Shown here piece after piece: positions 1 through 13,670 of a stretch of DNA of 49,579 bases; the first letter of the stretch is position 1; the number at the start of each line of letters is the position of its first letter. The position numbers and the translations under genes were made by a program. The notes under the pieces are model-generated. The model ran no database searches and was not told the origin of the DNA. It saw nothing but the letters and a program-made list of their open reading frames with translations. The DNA is from Chrysomallon squamiferum (taxonomy: Eukaryota; Mollusca; Gastropoda; Neomphalida; Peltospiridae). The stretch spans positions 776,873 through 826,451 of the forward strand of contig CM022665.1 in assembly GCA_012295275.1 (NCBI GenBank), in the 5' to 3' direction.

Positions 1-617
1 CGACCCTAATTTTTATTATTTATTTGCGTCTTTGACGTTTTCGGTTTATATCTGTTTAAGGAGCGTCTACTTTAAATGAAAAAACAAACAATTTTTTTTT
101 CTTGCCAGCGGTATTTTAGTGTCAATCATAAGATTAATGTTGACTCTGGCTGAAGAGATTTAAAATTAAGAACCTGTTGTTAATGTCGTTTACTTGTTTG
201 CTTTGGTTTTAAATGTTTATGTTGCTGTAAGTGCCGGGTAATACTTTACAATAACAAGCTGAAGAATAATGACTCAGGACTTTTAATTGGAAAATTAACA
301 TTATTTTCTTTGATTTATAATTTTACTATTGTTTTAAGCGGCGTGCAATTTACAAAAAAAAAAAAAAATAATAATAATAATAATAATAAAAATTAAAATT
401 AAAAGCACCACTGAAAACGAAAACCATCAGTATTTATGCCTTAATAATAATAATAATAATATTAATAATAATTGTGTGTATATATGTGTGTTTGTGAAAA
501 TGCTAATAAATGTCATGAAATGCTTTTTCTGTATTGCTATAAGTGTTGTGAAATACTTTAAAAATTAAACCTATACAATCGTCTAGACTGTCGCAGAAAC
601 ACACACACACACACACA
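1..617. repeat. Left copy of a window-terminal direct repeat
   Basis: This stretch recurs in the same orientation at 48984-49579, with only scattered substitutions and small indels, mostly in AAT and CA microsatellite tracts. Both copies start CGACCCTAATTTTTATTATT and run into a CA tract. No gene is visible in it. It may be a terminal direct repeat of a large unit, one end of a 49 kb tandem duplication, or an assembly effect that joined two alleles. The window begins exactly at the shared sequence, so the true left boundary cannot be seen. Confidence 0.9.
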
Positions 618-621
618 GAGT

Positions 622-683
<62 letters not shown>
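599..683. repeat. CA microsatellite with AGAGT interruptions
   Basis: A CA dinucleotide tract is interrupted twice by AGAGT and followed by an AAT tract. The right terminal repeat stops inside the same CA tract, as is common where assemblies break. Confidence 0.95.
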
Positions 684-685
<2 letters not shown>

Positions 686-1139
686 TATAATAATAATAAT
701 AATAATAATAAGATTGTTTTATTGGTAATAATTCCTCGTACACGGATCTGTTCAGAAGACAGTTCGGGAATAATACCATAATTTCTCATTGTTTAGATAT
801 TTAACAGCGATTTAATAACAATAATAATAATACATCGTCATCCAGTCTGGTATATAAAATAAATCGTTCCAATACAGTTAGTTAACATTAAACAATATCC
901 TCATTATACACACAGAAATGTTACTGCGCCTTAGAAAATGATTTAAAAGCTTAGAGTTTCCATCACACGACTTTTGTGTAATAATACGCCTTGCTAATTC
1001 GCTGCTTCGTTAATCTAATAAATCTTGTCCTTGGCTATTGTCCTAACCTAATACCTGGCTTTAGAAAGCAGTTTCATATCTGTTTGAGTAATCGAAAGAT
1101 TGTTTACACCATGCAGATTTCCCTAGAGAAACAAACAAA

Positions 1140-1174
<35 letters not shown>

Positions 1175-1879
1175 ATTAATAAATAAATAAGAAATTTAAA
1201 TTAAATAAATAAAAAGGATGGTGGTGTTTGAAAAAAACTAAAAAAAACTTGATCTGGGCTTGCAGTGGTTTAAGACACTGAGTGTAAGTTTTGTACATAC
1301 GTAGATTGTTTCCAGTGCTAATTTTGGAGTTGCGGGACTGCTACATCATAACTTGCATTGCTCTCTGTCGAATCCTCTAAACCTGACCCTAACACTGACC
1401 CTAACTATCGCAACTTTTAGATTGTGTAACCAAGACTGATATACTTGAATCTTCAGTGGAGGTAAAGATATTTCAAATAGTTTGTTTACTCACTGAAGGA
1501 TGACATATAAACATACATAAAACAGTTATTCAAGTACCTGGTATATGTAGTAAAATCTTAAAGCTATGTTAGTAGATTAAATGAACGTGAACTCACGGAT
1601 GAGAATAAAATGGATAAAAGGGTACATTTGGTCATTAAAATCATCGTGTATTTATGTGTGCGTGTGCGTGTGTATGTGTATGTGTTTAAAGTAATTAAAA
1701 CACACTCTTAAGATCTCTGTCGTTTCTTTCTAATCTCTGTTTATGCTATTAAATACAATTTAATAAAGGCTATAAACTTCTCTGATCCGATTTCATTTAC
1801 TCTCATTTAAAACACAAAATCTAACACTTTATGTAGATATTATTGTGTGTATGTGTGCATGTGCTATGCAGGTTGTGAA
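684..1879. other. AT-rich stretch without a supported gene
   Basis: It holds AAT tracts near 690 and 1140 and GT-rich stretches near 1660 and 1845. The short ORFs are low-complexity, with no splice-bounded coding block that I can support. Confidence 0.6.
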
Positions 1880-2079
1880 NNNNNNNNNNNNNNNNNNNNN
1901 NNNNNNNNNNNNNNNNNNNNNNNNNNNNNNNNNNNNNNNNNNNNNNNNNNNNNNNNNNNNNNNNNNNNNNNNNNNNNNNNNNNNNNNNNNNNNNNNNNNN
2001 NNNNNNNNNNNNNNNNNNNNNNNNNNNNNNNNNNNNNNNNNNNNNNNNNNNNNNNNNNNNNNNNNNNNNNNNNNNNNNN
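1880..2079. other. Assembly gap (200 N)
   Basis: Exactly 200 undetermined bases, which suggests a placeholder rather than a measured gap. It sits at the left edge of the tandem array, so array copies may be missing or collapsed here. Confidence 0.99.
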
Positions 2080-2252
2080 TATTTAATATTTAGTTAACTT
2101 GTACTAGAATAAAATATGATGTATTCAGCAAAATATAAATAAATAAATAAATAAATAAGATCATATTTGCTCCCTAGTTATGGGATTTTTCCTCAGCAGC
2201 GGTTCAATGGAAGAAGTCGCCATGTTTATGTTTCTTTGTACGCGTAAGTTGG

Positions 2253-2372
2253 GTCACGTGATCGTTACGACCCTAATGACGACCGGATACGTTTTGTTGT
2301 CTGTTGTTAATATATCTTTGAGTTTCGAGCCTATCTTTTACAGAAATAACGTGATTAAATTTAGGTAAGTTC
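2253..2372 (+). promoter_or_regulatory. Conserved core and splice-donor module A1
   Basis: It contains GTCACGTGATCGTTACGA, in which CACGTG is an E-box-type palindrome. A TTGTTGTCT stretch follows, then a segment ending AAATTTAGGTAAGTTCA with a good 5' splice site. It might be a promoter plus non-coding first exon. A 62-codon frame across it ends in phase 2, which does not fit the phase-1 downstream exons, so I do not call it coding. Confidence 0.35.
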
Positions 2373-4688
2373 ATAAACATTTAATAACAGTTTTGTATAT
2401 CTATTAATTTATGTCTGTAAATGTACATGTGTCTATAGATATATTTATACTTTTTTAAATGTATGACTGATTTTCAACGTACTTCGTTGTTTTACACTGT
2501 GTAAGTTTTCACAGCTAATAACGAAAATTTCTCTCGTCGATTTTATTCATTGAAACATTCACGTAAAAACACGTAGACCTGAATTTAGCTAAAGGTTTTA
2601 CTAACATGATCAGTGTTTGAAATAATAATTACGTTTAACACATTTTATTATATTCAGATGGTAGAAAACTGCGTTGTTTTGTATTTGTTACAAACGACAA
2701 CCAGACGGTCATAGAACAAAACATTTCTCTCCCTAACTTTTGAATATCGTTTTTGATAATAGTTAGGAGTTTATAGACAAAGTGCTAAAATAAAATATTT
2801 AAAATTATTAGATTTATGTTGCTAACATTATAAAATATTTCCGTGTCTTTCTTTCTTTTCTGAAACCAGAACTTGTATTGTTCTGTGAAAAAAAGATCTC
2901 AGACATTATTAATCAGAACTGTACTGATAAACTAACCACAGCCCTGTTAGACAAGGACATGCGCAGTGCGTGTCAACATTGGTTTGGACTTGTAGTTTAA
3001 TACAATTGTAGTCGTAGTCACGTAAGTGATATTAATAAACAGACCTTCGAGACAGTCGTTATCGATTACTGAAAGACGCTGGAGCAATAAGTTTTGTTGT
3101 CTTTTTTTTAATAAAACAATGTGTTTGAGTTGTTCTTTATAGAAATAATGTTATTAGGAATTTAGATAAGTTTAGAGATGATTAAATAACAGTTTCTCTA
3201 TCCGAAATATTCATGTCTATATATGTAATATTTTTTAAAACATATGGAAACCGATTTAACTTTACTTCCCTTGTTTTACGTTGTGTAGGGTTTTTCACAG
3301 CTGGTAATGAAGCTTTTTCTAGACGATTTTATTTCGATTCAATGACTGACATAAAACATGCGTTGATCTTGGATTTAGTTAAAAACTAATAATAATAAAA
3401 AAAGTTTAAAACAAGACCAGTATTTTAACACATTAAATTTTAACTATCTTCAGATAATACAGAAAACGACATTCGTTTATTTTGAGCGAACGACAACGAA
3501 AAGGTCATAAATATTGACCCGTTTGTGTCGTCGACTTCTGAAGCATTTTAAAATAATAGTTAGGAGTGTACAGAGTAAGTGTTAAGAAAAATATTTAAAA
3601 TTATTACCTTTTGTTACTAATATTATAAAATATTTATTTATTTTTGTAATACAGAAACCTCTAATATGCCTGACAAGATTAAAAGATAAAAATGTAGAAA
3701 ACATTTGGTAATTTTTTCTTTTATTTTTATTTTATTTATTAGCTTTTTTATTACGAACAGATAAATATATAAATATATTATATAAAATACATGTTTTATT
3801 TGATTCTTTAATTAAATTTGATTTAATTAGTTATTTGATTTAGTTTTGTTTGCTTATTTATATGAATTATATTTTTTATACTAAAACATGCATTTTTAAA
3901 ATTTAAATAACAACTAAGTACTTCATGTGCATGACAAACGTTCTTGTATATTATTTTCCTATATGCGTGAATAAAATGTACCCAGGTTTTGAATAAACAT
4001 TTGTAAGTCTTTTTTATTATGATATTATTCTACTGGGCGGTATCAAAAGTTGCTGTTAGACACAGTATGAACATAACAGTTTTGCAGTTTAAGGTCTCTA
4101 TATTCAGAATATTATGCAGAATCTGTCGTTGTTGTTGTGATAACATTTAGATCATGATGCATTCAGAGAAAATCGTCAAATTCTTCTGGTATCTTACAAT
4201 TTAAATATGTTTTCTTTTATTTATTTATCAGAGGAGGTATCGTTGAAACTTTACACCAGTTTCATAGTGCGGTAACAAAAGTGCTGTTACACACAATATA
4301 AACAGTATAGTGTTTTGGAAGTCGGCTCTGTGTATTAGAATATTACACAAGAGTCAGTTATTATCAGTGTGCTACCAGTTAAGATCAGTTCTATTTATGT
4401 CAGAGTTGGTTTTGTGGACAATGTACAGGAAGATCCAAACATATCAAATTGACCGCTGTTTTATAGCAAAGAGTATTCAAAGAAAAAAATGAACTGAGTT
4501 GGTCTTAATAAGGCACAAGACAAAGGAAGTTACTATAAGAGAAAGTTTGCAGTGTAAACAATATACCTAGTTGTAATAGGAATAATATTTAGTTAACTTT
4601 ACTAGAATATAAAATACAATGTTTTCAACAGATTATAAATAAATCAATAAACATGGAAACAAAAAAAATCAACAACTAACTAACTAAC

Positions 4689-4731
<43 letters not shown>

Positions 4732-4859
4732 ATGAATAAGTGAAGTTTAGTTAAAGTTAAATGAAATTAAATAATGTTTGTTAACTCGATTATATTTTTT
4801 CTTATTAGCGATTCAAAGTCGCCAAAATTTATTTATATCACTTTTTACATGTAATTTCA

Positions 4860-4945
4860 GTCACGTGATCGTTACGACATCGAGGTGTCTGAGCTGTTCT
4901 TTACGGAAATAATTTTGATTCGGAATTTAGGTAAGTTTACAAAAA
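4860..4945 (+). promoter_or_regulatory. Conserved core and splice-donor module C1
   Basis: The core TCACGTGATCGTTACGAC is followed within about 70 bases by GAGCTGTTCTTTACGGAAAT and the donor AATTTAGGTAAGTTTA. This copy lacks the spacer present in C2 and C3, but keeps both core and donor. Confidence 0.35.
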
Positions 4946-6020
4946 AAATTAATAACGGTTTTATGTATCTAGTAAGTTATGAGATTATTCTCAATAGCAG
5001 TTAGATTTCTGGAATGTTAACAAGTTTATTTATATCACTTTTGTACAAGTAATTCGAGAACGTGATCGTTACGAGGTCGAGACAACCCGTATATATTGTG
5101 TTGTCTATTTTTTAATATATCGAAGAGTTTGAGCTGCTCTTTACAGAAACAATGTTAATAGGAATTTAAGTAAGTTTATAAATATTTTAACAACAGTTTT
5201 CTGTATCTAGTCATTTATGTGTATAAATATATATTTAAGTGTGCAGAGATATTTATACTTTTTAAATGTATGAAACTGATTTTAACATTACTTCCTTGTT
5301 TACGTTGTGTAAATGTCCACAGCTAATAACGAAATTTTTCTCGTCCATTTTGTTTCGATCCAGTGAGTCACGTAAAAGATGCGTAGACACTGGATTTAAT
5401 TTTAAAAGGTTCAATAATAAGCCAGTATTTTTACATTAAATTGTTGCTATCGTCAGAAAAGAGAGGAAACGAACTTCTTTTCTAATTGTTAGAGCGACAA
5501 TGAAAGGTTACAAATATTTAAAATTATTAGCTTTGTGTAGCTAAAATTATAAAATATTTCCCGCGTTTCAGTTTTTTTTTTTTTTTGTTTGTTTTTTGTG
5601 AAATTCAAACGTTTGCGGACGAAAATATTTTCTGGAACGTTTGAGAACAGTGCATATAATTATTTACTACTCAGTATAATGTTAACTTTGCACTGCAGCA
5701 TAATGTTTGCAAATAATTAAATCCGACTTATTAAAAAGTATTCTAGTTTAGGATTATCACTGCACATTGACAATAGAATATATTGTACTCTGCAAAATAA
5801 ATTAAATAATAAATAAATAAATAAATAAAAATGCAGAAAAAATAAAGGAATAAAACACATAAAGGAGAAAATACATAAAAAAAATAAATAAAATATACAC
5901 ATAAAGCAATAACGAAACAAATAAAAGAAAAGAAAAGAAAAGAAAACATAAAAGAAGAAACAAATAAATAAATAATATAAAATGAAACAAAATAAAATAA
6001 AATAAAAAATGGTTATAGCC

Positions 6021-9000
6021 TAAGTAATGAGATTATTCTCAATAGCAGTTAGATTTCTGGAAGGTTACCAAGTTTATTTATATCACTTTTGTACACGTAA
6101 TTTGAGTCACGTGATCATTATAATGTCGAGATAACCAGTAAATGTTTTGTTGTCTGTTTCTTTACAGAAATAATATGATTAAGAAGTTGATAAACATTTT
6201 AATAACAGTTTTCTGTATCTAGAAGTTTATGTCCGTAAATAAATATTTATGTCTGCATATATATCTATACTTTTTAAATGTATGAACCTGATTTTCACAT
6301 TACTTGTTTACATTGTGTAAGTTTTCACAGCTAATAACGAAAATTTCTCTCGTCGATTTTATTCGATTCAAACATTCAAGTAAAAAACACGTAGACCTTG
6401 AATTTAGCTAAAGAGTTTACTAACATGATCAGTGTTTGAAATAATAATTACGTTTTAACACATTTTATTATATTCAGATAGTAGAGAAAACTACCTTGTT
6501 TTGTATTTGTTACAAACGACAACCAGACGGTCGCAAACAAAGAACCATTTCTGTCCCTAGACTATTTGAATATCGATTTTGCTAATAGTTAGGAGTTTAT
6601 AGACAAAGTTCTAAAATAAATATTTAAAATTAATAGATTTATATTGCTAACATTATAAAATATTTCCGTGTCATTTCTTTCTTTTCTGAAACCGAAACTT
6701 GTATTGTTCACAAAAAGACGAAAAGATCTCAGACATTATTAATCAGAACTGTACTGATAAACTAACACAGCCCTGTTAGACAAGGACATGCGCAGTGCGT
6801 GTCATCATTGGTTTGGACTTGTTGTTAATACAGTATAGTCGTAGTCACGTAAGTGATATTAATAAACAGACCTTCGAGACATTCGTTATCGATTACTGAA
6901 AGACACTTCAGGAACGTAAGTTTTGTTGTCTTTTTTAAATATATCAATGTGTTTGAGTTGTTCTTTATAGAAATAATGTTATTAGGAATTTAGATAAGTT
7001 TAGAGACGTTTAAATAACAGTTTTTCTCTATCCAGTAATCAGATATTCATGACTTTATATATAATATTTTTAAAACATATGAAACCGATTTTAACTTTAC
7101 TTCCTTGTTTTACGTTGTGTAAATTTTTACAGCTACTAATGAAGCTTTTCTAGGCGATTTTATTCGATTCAATGACTGACATAAAACATGCGTTGATCTT
7201 GGATTTAGTTAAAACAAATATAATAACAAAAAGTTTAAAACAAGACCAGCATTTTAACACATTAAATTTTAACTATCTTCAGATAATACAGAAAACGACA
7301 TTCTTTTGTATTTGTTAGGAGCGACAATGAAAAGGTCACAAATATTGACCCGATTGCGTCGTTCATTTCTTGAGTATCGTTTTTAATAATAGTTAGGAGT
7401 GTACAGAGTAAGTGTTAAGACAAATATCTAAAACTATTACCTTTTTGTTACTAATATTATAAAATATTTATTTATTTTTTGAACTACAGAAACCTCTAAT
7501 ATGCCTGACAAGATTTAAGTTAAAAAATGTAGAAAACGTTTGGTAATTTTTACTTTTTATCTTATTTTTTATTTTATTTTTTTTTATTAAGTATATATAT
7601 ATATATAAAATACATGTCTTATTTGATTTTTAATTAAATTTTATTTAATTAGTTATTTTATTTAGTTTTGTTTATTTATATGAATTATATTTCTTATACT
7701 AAAACATCCATTTTCTAAATTTAAATAACAACTAAGTACTTCATGTACATGACAAACGTTCTTGTATATTATTTTCCTATATGCGTGAATAAAATGTACC
7801 CAGATTTGAATAAACATTTCTAAGTCTTTTTATTATGATATTATTTCTGCTGGGCGGTATCAAAAGTTGCTGTTAGACACAGTATGAACACTTAACAGTT
7901 TTGCAGTTGGACTCTCCATATTCAGAATGTTATGCAGAATCTGTCGTTGTTGTTGTGCTAACATTTAGATCATGATGCATTCGAGAAAATCGTCAAATTC
8001 TTCTGGTATCTTACAATTTAAATATGTCTTTTCTTTTATTTATTTATCAGAGGGTATCGTTGAAACTTTACACCAGTTTTCATAGTGCGGTAACAAAAAG
8101 TGCTGTTACACACAATATAAACAGTTTAGTGTTTTGGAAGTCGGCTCTGTGTATTAGAATATTACACAGAGTCAGTTATTGTCAGTGTGCTACCAGTTAG
8201 ATCAGTTCTATTTATGTCAGAGTTGGTTTTGTGGACAATGTACAGGAAGATCCAAACATATCAAATTGACCGCTGTTTTATAGCAAGAGTATTCAAAGAA
8301 AATAAACTGAGTTGGTCTTAATAAGACATAAGACAAAGGAAGTTACTATGAGAGAAAGTTTGCAGTGTAAACAATATACCTAGTTGTAATATGAATAATA
8401 TTTAGTTAACTTTTACTAGAATAAAATACAATGTTTTCAACAGATTATAAATAAATCAATAAACATGGAAACAAAAAAAAATCAACAACTAACTAACTAA
8501 ATAAATAAATAAATAAATGAATAAGTGAAGTTTAGTTAAGTTAAATGAAATTAAATAATGTTTGTTAACTCGATTATATTTTTCTTATTAGCGATTCAAA
8601 GTCGCCAAGTTTATTTATATCACTTTTTACATGTAATTTCAGTCACGTGATCGTTACGACATAGAAACGACCCATCTAACGCATCGAGGTGTCTGAGCTG
8701 TTCTTTACGGAAATAATTTGATTCGGAATTTAGGTAAGTTTACAAAAAAATTAATAACGGTTTTATGTACCTAGTAAGTTATGAGATTATTCTCAATAGC
8801 AGTTAGATTTCTGGAATGTTAACACGTGTATTTATATCACTTTTGTACACGTAATTCGAGAACGTGATCGTTACGAGGTCGAGACAACCCGTATATATTG
8901 TGTTGTCTATTTTTAATATATCGAAGAGTTTGAGCTGCTCTTTACAGAAACAATGTTAATAGGAATTTAAGTAAGTTTATAAATATTTTAACAACAGTTT

Positions 9001-9845
9001 TCTGTATCTAGTCATTTATGTGTATAAATATATATTTAAGTGTGCAGAGATATTTATACTTTTTAAATGTATGAAACTGATTTTAACATTACTTCCTTGT
9101 TTACGTTGTGTAAATGTCCACAGCTAATAACGAAATTTTTCTCGTCCATTTTGTTCGATCCAGTGAGTCACGTAAAAGATGCGTAGACACTGGATTTAAT
9201 TTTAAAAGGTTCAATAATAAGCCAGTATTTTTACACATTAAATTGTTGCTATCGTCAGAAAAGAGAGGAAACGAACTTCTTTTCTAATTGTTAGGAGCGA
9301 CAATGAAAAGGTTACAAATATTTAAAATTATTAGCTTTGTGTAGCTAAAATTATAAAATATTTCCGCGTTTCAGTTTGTTTTTTTTTTTTTTGTTTTTTT
9401 TTTGTGATATTCAAACGTTTGCGGACGAAAATATTTTCTGGAACGTTTGAGAACACTGCATATAATTATTTACTACTCAGTATAATGTTAACTTTGCACT
9501 GCAGCATAATGTTTGCAAATAATTAAATCCGACTTATTAAAAAAGTATTCTAGTTTAGGATTATCACTGCACATTGACAATAGAATATATTGTACTCTGC
9601 AAAATAAATAAAATAATAAATAAATAAATAAACATATAAAAATGCACACAAAATAAATGAAATAAAACACATAAAGGAAAAAATACATAAACAAATAAAT
9701 AAAATATACACATAAAGCAACAACGAAACAAATAAAAGAAAAGAAAAGAAAAGAAAAGAAAATGAAATAAAACATAAAAGAACAAACAAATAAATAAATA
9801 ATATAAAATGAAACAAAATAAAATAAAATAAAAAATGGTTATAGC
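6021..9845. repeat. Higher-order tandem repeat unit 2
   Basis: Second copy of the 3.8 kb unit, with modules A-D at about 6106, 6844, 8642 and 8871. Its C module keeps the segment between the core and the exon-like tail (GACATAGAAACGACCC...) that is deleted in unit 1. No coding gene is supported. Confidence 0.88.
8642..8746 (+). promoter_or_regulatory. Conserved core and splice-donor module C2
   Basis: Same elements as C1 with a longer spacer between the core and the tail. The donor AATTTAGGTAAGTTTA is intact. C2 and C3 are nearly identical over this interval. Confidence 0.35.
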
Positions 9846-12800
9846 TTAAGTTATGATATTATTCTCAATAGATTTCTGGAAGGTTACCAAGTTTATTTAT
9901 ATCACTTTTGTACACGTAATTTGAGTCAAGTGATCGATATAATGTAGAGATAACCAGTAAATGTTTTGTTGTCTGTTTCTTTACAGAAATAATATGATTA
10001 AGAAGTTGCTAAACATTTTAATAACAGTTTTCTAGCAATTTATGTCCGTAAATAAATATTTATATTCTTTAAATATATGAAACTGATTTTCACATTACTT
10101 ACTTGTTTACACTGTGTAAGTTTTCACAGCTAATAACGAAAATTTCTCTCGTCGATTTTATTCGATTCAAACAATCACGTAAAAAAACACGTAGACCTTG
10201 AATTTAGCTAAAGAGTTTACTAACATGATCAGTCTTTGAAATAATAATTACGTTTTAACACATTTTATTATATTCAGATAGTAGAGAAAACTACCTTTTT
10301 CTGTATTTCTTACAAACGACAACCAGACGGTCGCAAACAAAGAACCATTTCTGTCCCTAGACTATTTGAATATCGATTTTGCTAATAGTTAGGAGTTTAT
10401 AGACAAAGTGCTAAAATAAATATTTAAAATTATTAGATTTATGTTGCTAACTTTATAAAATATTTCAGTGTTATTTCTTTCTTTTCTGAAACCGAAACTT
10501 GTATTGTTCACAAAAGACGAAAAGATCTCAGACATTACTAATCAGAACTGTATTGATAAACTAACACATTCCTGTTAGACAAGGGCATGCGCAGTGCGTG
10601 TCAACATTGGTTTGGACTTGTTGTTAATACAGTGTAGCCGTAGTCACGTAAGTGATATTAATAAACAGACCTCAAGACATTCGTTATCGATTACTGAAAG
10701 ACACTTCGGAAACGTAAGTTTTGTTGTCTTTTTTAATATATCAATGTGTTTGAGTTGTTCTTTATAGAAATAATGTTATTAGGAATTTAGATAAGTTTAG
10801 AGATTATTAAATAACAGTTTTCTCTATCCAGTAATCAGATATTCATGACTTTATATATAATATTTTTAAAACATATGAAACCGATTTTAACTTTACTTCC
10901 TTGTTTTACGTTGTGTAAATTTTTACAGCTACTAATGAAGCTTTTCTAGGCGATTTTATTCGATTCAATGACTGACATAAAACATGCGTTGATCTTGGAT
11001 TTAGTTAAAACAAATATAATAACAAAAAGTTTAAAACAAGACCAGCATTTTAACACATTAAATTTTAACTATCTTCAGATAATACAGAAAACGATATTCG
11101 TTTGTATTTGTTAGGAGCGACAACGAAAATTTCATAAATATTGACCTGTTTGTGTCGCCCACTTTTTGAGTATCGTTTTCAATAATAGTTAGGAGTGTAC
11201 AGAGTAAGTGTTAAGACAAATATTTAAAATTATTACCTTTTTGTTACTAATATTATAAAATATTTATTTATTTTTTGTAATACAGAAACCTCTGATATGC
11301 CTGACAAGAATTAAGTTAAAAATGTTGAAAACATTTGGTAATTTTTACTTTTATTTTATTTTATTTATTATTTTTTTATAAATATATATATATATTTAAA
11401 ATACGTCTTATTTGATTTTTTAATTAAATTTTATTTAATTAGTTATTTTATTTAATTTTGTTTATTTATATGAATTATATTTCTTATACTAAAACATGCA
11501 TTTTTTTAAAATTTAAATTACAACTAAGTACTTCATGTAAATGACAAACTTTCTTGTATATTATTTTCCTATATGCGTGAATAAAATGTACCCAGATTTG
11601 AATAAACATTTCTAAGTCTTTTTATTATGATATTTTTTCTACTGGGCGGTATCAAAAGTTGCTGTTAGACACAGTATGAACACTTAACAGTTTTGCAGTT
11701 GGACTCTCCATATTCAGAATGTTATGCAGAATCTGTCGTTGTTGTTGTGCTAACATTTAGATCATGATGCATTCGAGAAAATCGTCAAATTCTTCTGGTA
11801 TCTTACAATTTAAATATGTCTTTTCTTTTAGTTATTTATCAGAGGGTATCGTTGAAACTTTATACCAGTTTTCATAGTGCGGTAACAAAAGGTGCTGTTA
11901 CACACAATATAAACTGTTTACTGTTTTGGAAGTCGGCTCTGTGTATTAGAATTTTATACAGAGTCAGTTATTGTCAATATGCTACCAGTTAGATCAGTTC
12001 TATTTATGTCAGAGTTGTTTTGTGGACAATGTACAGGAAGATCCAAACATATCAAATTGACCGCTGTTTAATAGCAAGAGTATTCAAAGAAAATAAACTG
12101 AGTTGGTCTTAATAAGACATAAGACAAAGGAAGTTACTATAAGAGAAAGTTTGCAGTGTAAACAATATACCTAGTTGTAATATGAATAAAATTTAGTTAA
12201 CTTTTACTAGAATAAAATGCAAAGTATCAACAGATTATAAATAAATCAATAAACATGGAAACAAAAAAATCAACAACTAAATAAATAAATGAATAAATAA
12301 ATAAGTGAAGTTTAGTTAAATTAAATTAAATTAAATAATGTTCGTTAACTCGTTTATGATATTTTTCTTATTAGCGGTTCAAAGTCGCCAAGTTTATTTA
12401 TATCACTTTGTACACGTAATTTCAGTCACGTGATCGTTACGACATAGAAACGACCCATCTAACGCATCGAGGTGTCTGAGCTGTTCTTTACGGAAATAAT
12501 TTGATTCGGAATTTAGGTAAGTTTACAAAAAATTTAATAACGATTTATATATCTAGTAAGTTATGAGATTATTCTCAATAGCAGTTAGATTTCTGGAATG
12601 TTAACGAGTTTATTTATATCACTTTTGTACACGTAATTTGAAAATGTGATCGTTACGAGGTCGAGACAACCCGTATACATTGTGTTGTCTATTGTTTAAT
12701 CTATCGAAGGGTTTGAGCTGGTCTTTACAGAAACAATGTTACTAGGAATTTAAGTAAGTTTACACAAATTTTAACAACAGTTTTCTGTATCTAGTCATTT

Positions 12801-13670
12801 ATGTGTATAAATATATATTTAAGTGTGCAGAGATATTTATTCTTTTTAAATGTATGAAACTGATTTTAACATTACTTCCTTGTTTACGTTGTGTAAATTT
12901 CCACCGCTAATAACGAAAATTTTCTCGTCCATTTTGTTCGATCCAGTGAGTCACGTAAAAGATGCGTAGACACTGGATTTAATTTTAAAAGGTTCAATAA
13001 TAAGCCAGTATTTTTACACATTAAATTGTTGCTATCGTCAGATAAGAGAGAAAACGAACTTCTTTTCTAATTGTTAGGAGCGACAACGAAAATGCTACAA
13101 ACACTGATCCATTTTTATACTTCTTCAGTATCGTTTTTAATTATAGTTACGAGCGAATAGAATAAGTCTAACACAAATATATAAAATTATTAGCTTTGTG
13201 TTTGTTTGTTTTTTTGTGGGGGTTTTTGTGAAACTGAAACGTTTGCGGACGAAAATATTTCCTGGAACGTTTGAGAACAGTGCATATAATTATTTACTAC
13301 TCAGTGTAAGGTTAACTTTGCACTGCAGCATAATGTTTGCAAATAATTAAATCCGACATTAAAAAAGTATTCTGGTTTAGGATTATGACTGCACATTGAC
13401 AATAGAATATATTGTACTCTGCAAAATAAAAATAAATAAAATAATAAATAAACAAATAATAAATAAAAGTGCACAAAAAATAAATGAAATAAAACACATA
13501 AAGGAAAAAAATACATAAACAAATAAATAAAATATACACATAAAGCAACAACGAAACAAATAAAAGAAAAGAAATGAAAATGAAACAAAACATAAAAGAA
13601 CAAACAAATAAATAAATAAATAATATAAAATGAAACAAAATAAAAGAAAATAAAAAATGGTGATAGCCTA
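9846..13670. repeat. Higher-order tandem repeat unit 3
   Basis: Third copy, with modules at about 9925, 10643, 12425 and 12641. It is very close to unit 2 over most of its length, including non-functional-looking intervals, which indicates recent duplication or homogenisation by unequal exchange. It ends in the same A-rich block (13420-13660). Confidence 0.88.
12425..12529 (+). promoter_or_regulatory. Conserved core and splice-donor module C3
   Basis: Third C-type copy, with intact GTCACGTGATCGTTACGAC and intact AATTTAGGTAAGTTTA donor. Keeping both ends in every C copy while B copies have ATAAGT in place of GTAAGT suggests that copies differ in competence. Confidence 0.35.

Larger units (their letters stand above)
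2080..6020. repeat. Higher-order tandem repeat unit 1
   Basis: First good copy of a roughly 3.8 kb unit. It contains four related modules with landmarks near 2253 (A), 3017 (B), 4860 (C) and 5059 (D). A typical module runs: CACGTGA-type core, 'TTTTGTTGTCT' stretch, a TTCTTTACAGAAATAAT segment, a GTAAGT or ATAAGT site, then a block around 'CAGCTAATAACGAA' and one ending in 'TATAAAATATTTCCGTG'. The D module ends in an A-rich stretch (5800-6008). Long open frames on the minus strand there are only read-through of TAAA-type repeats. Spacing of A landmarks to the next units is about 3851, 3819 and 3820 bases. Confidence 0.85.

Noticed and set aside
1845-2093. Frames containing unknown residues
   Set aside because: They span the 200-N gap, so they have no sequence support.
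2180-2368. 62-codon frame ending at a splice donor, as a signal-peptide exon
   Set aside because: The frame is not kept in the other module copies, and its exit phase does not match the downstream phase-1 exons.
5717-5990. Minus-strand Phe/Leu/Tyr-rich frames, also at 9488-9816 and 13301-13638
   Set aside because: They run through A-rich TAAA/GAAAA repeats of the D module and resemble membrane proteins only through composition.
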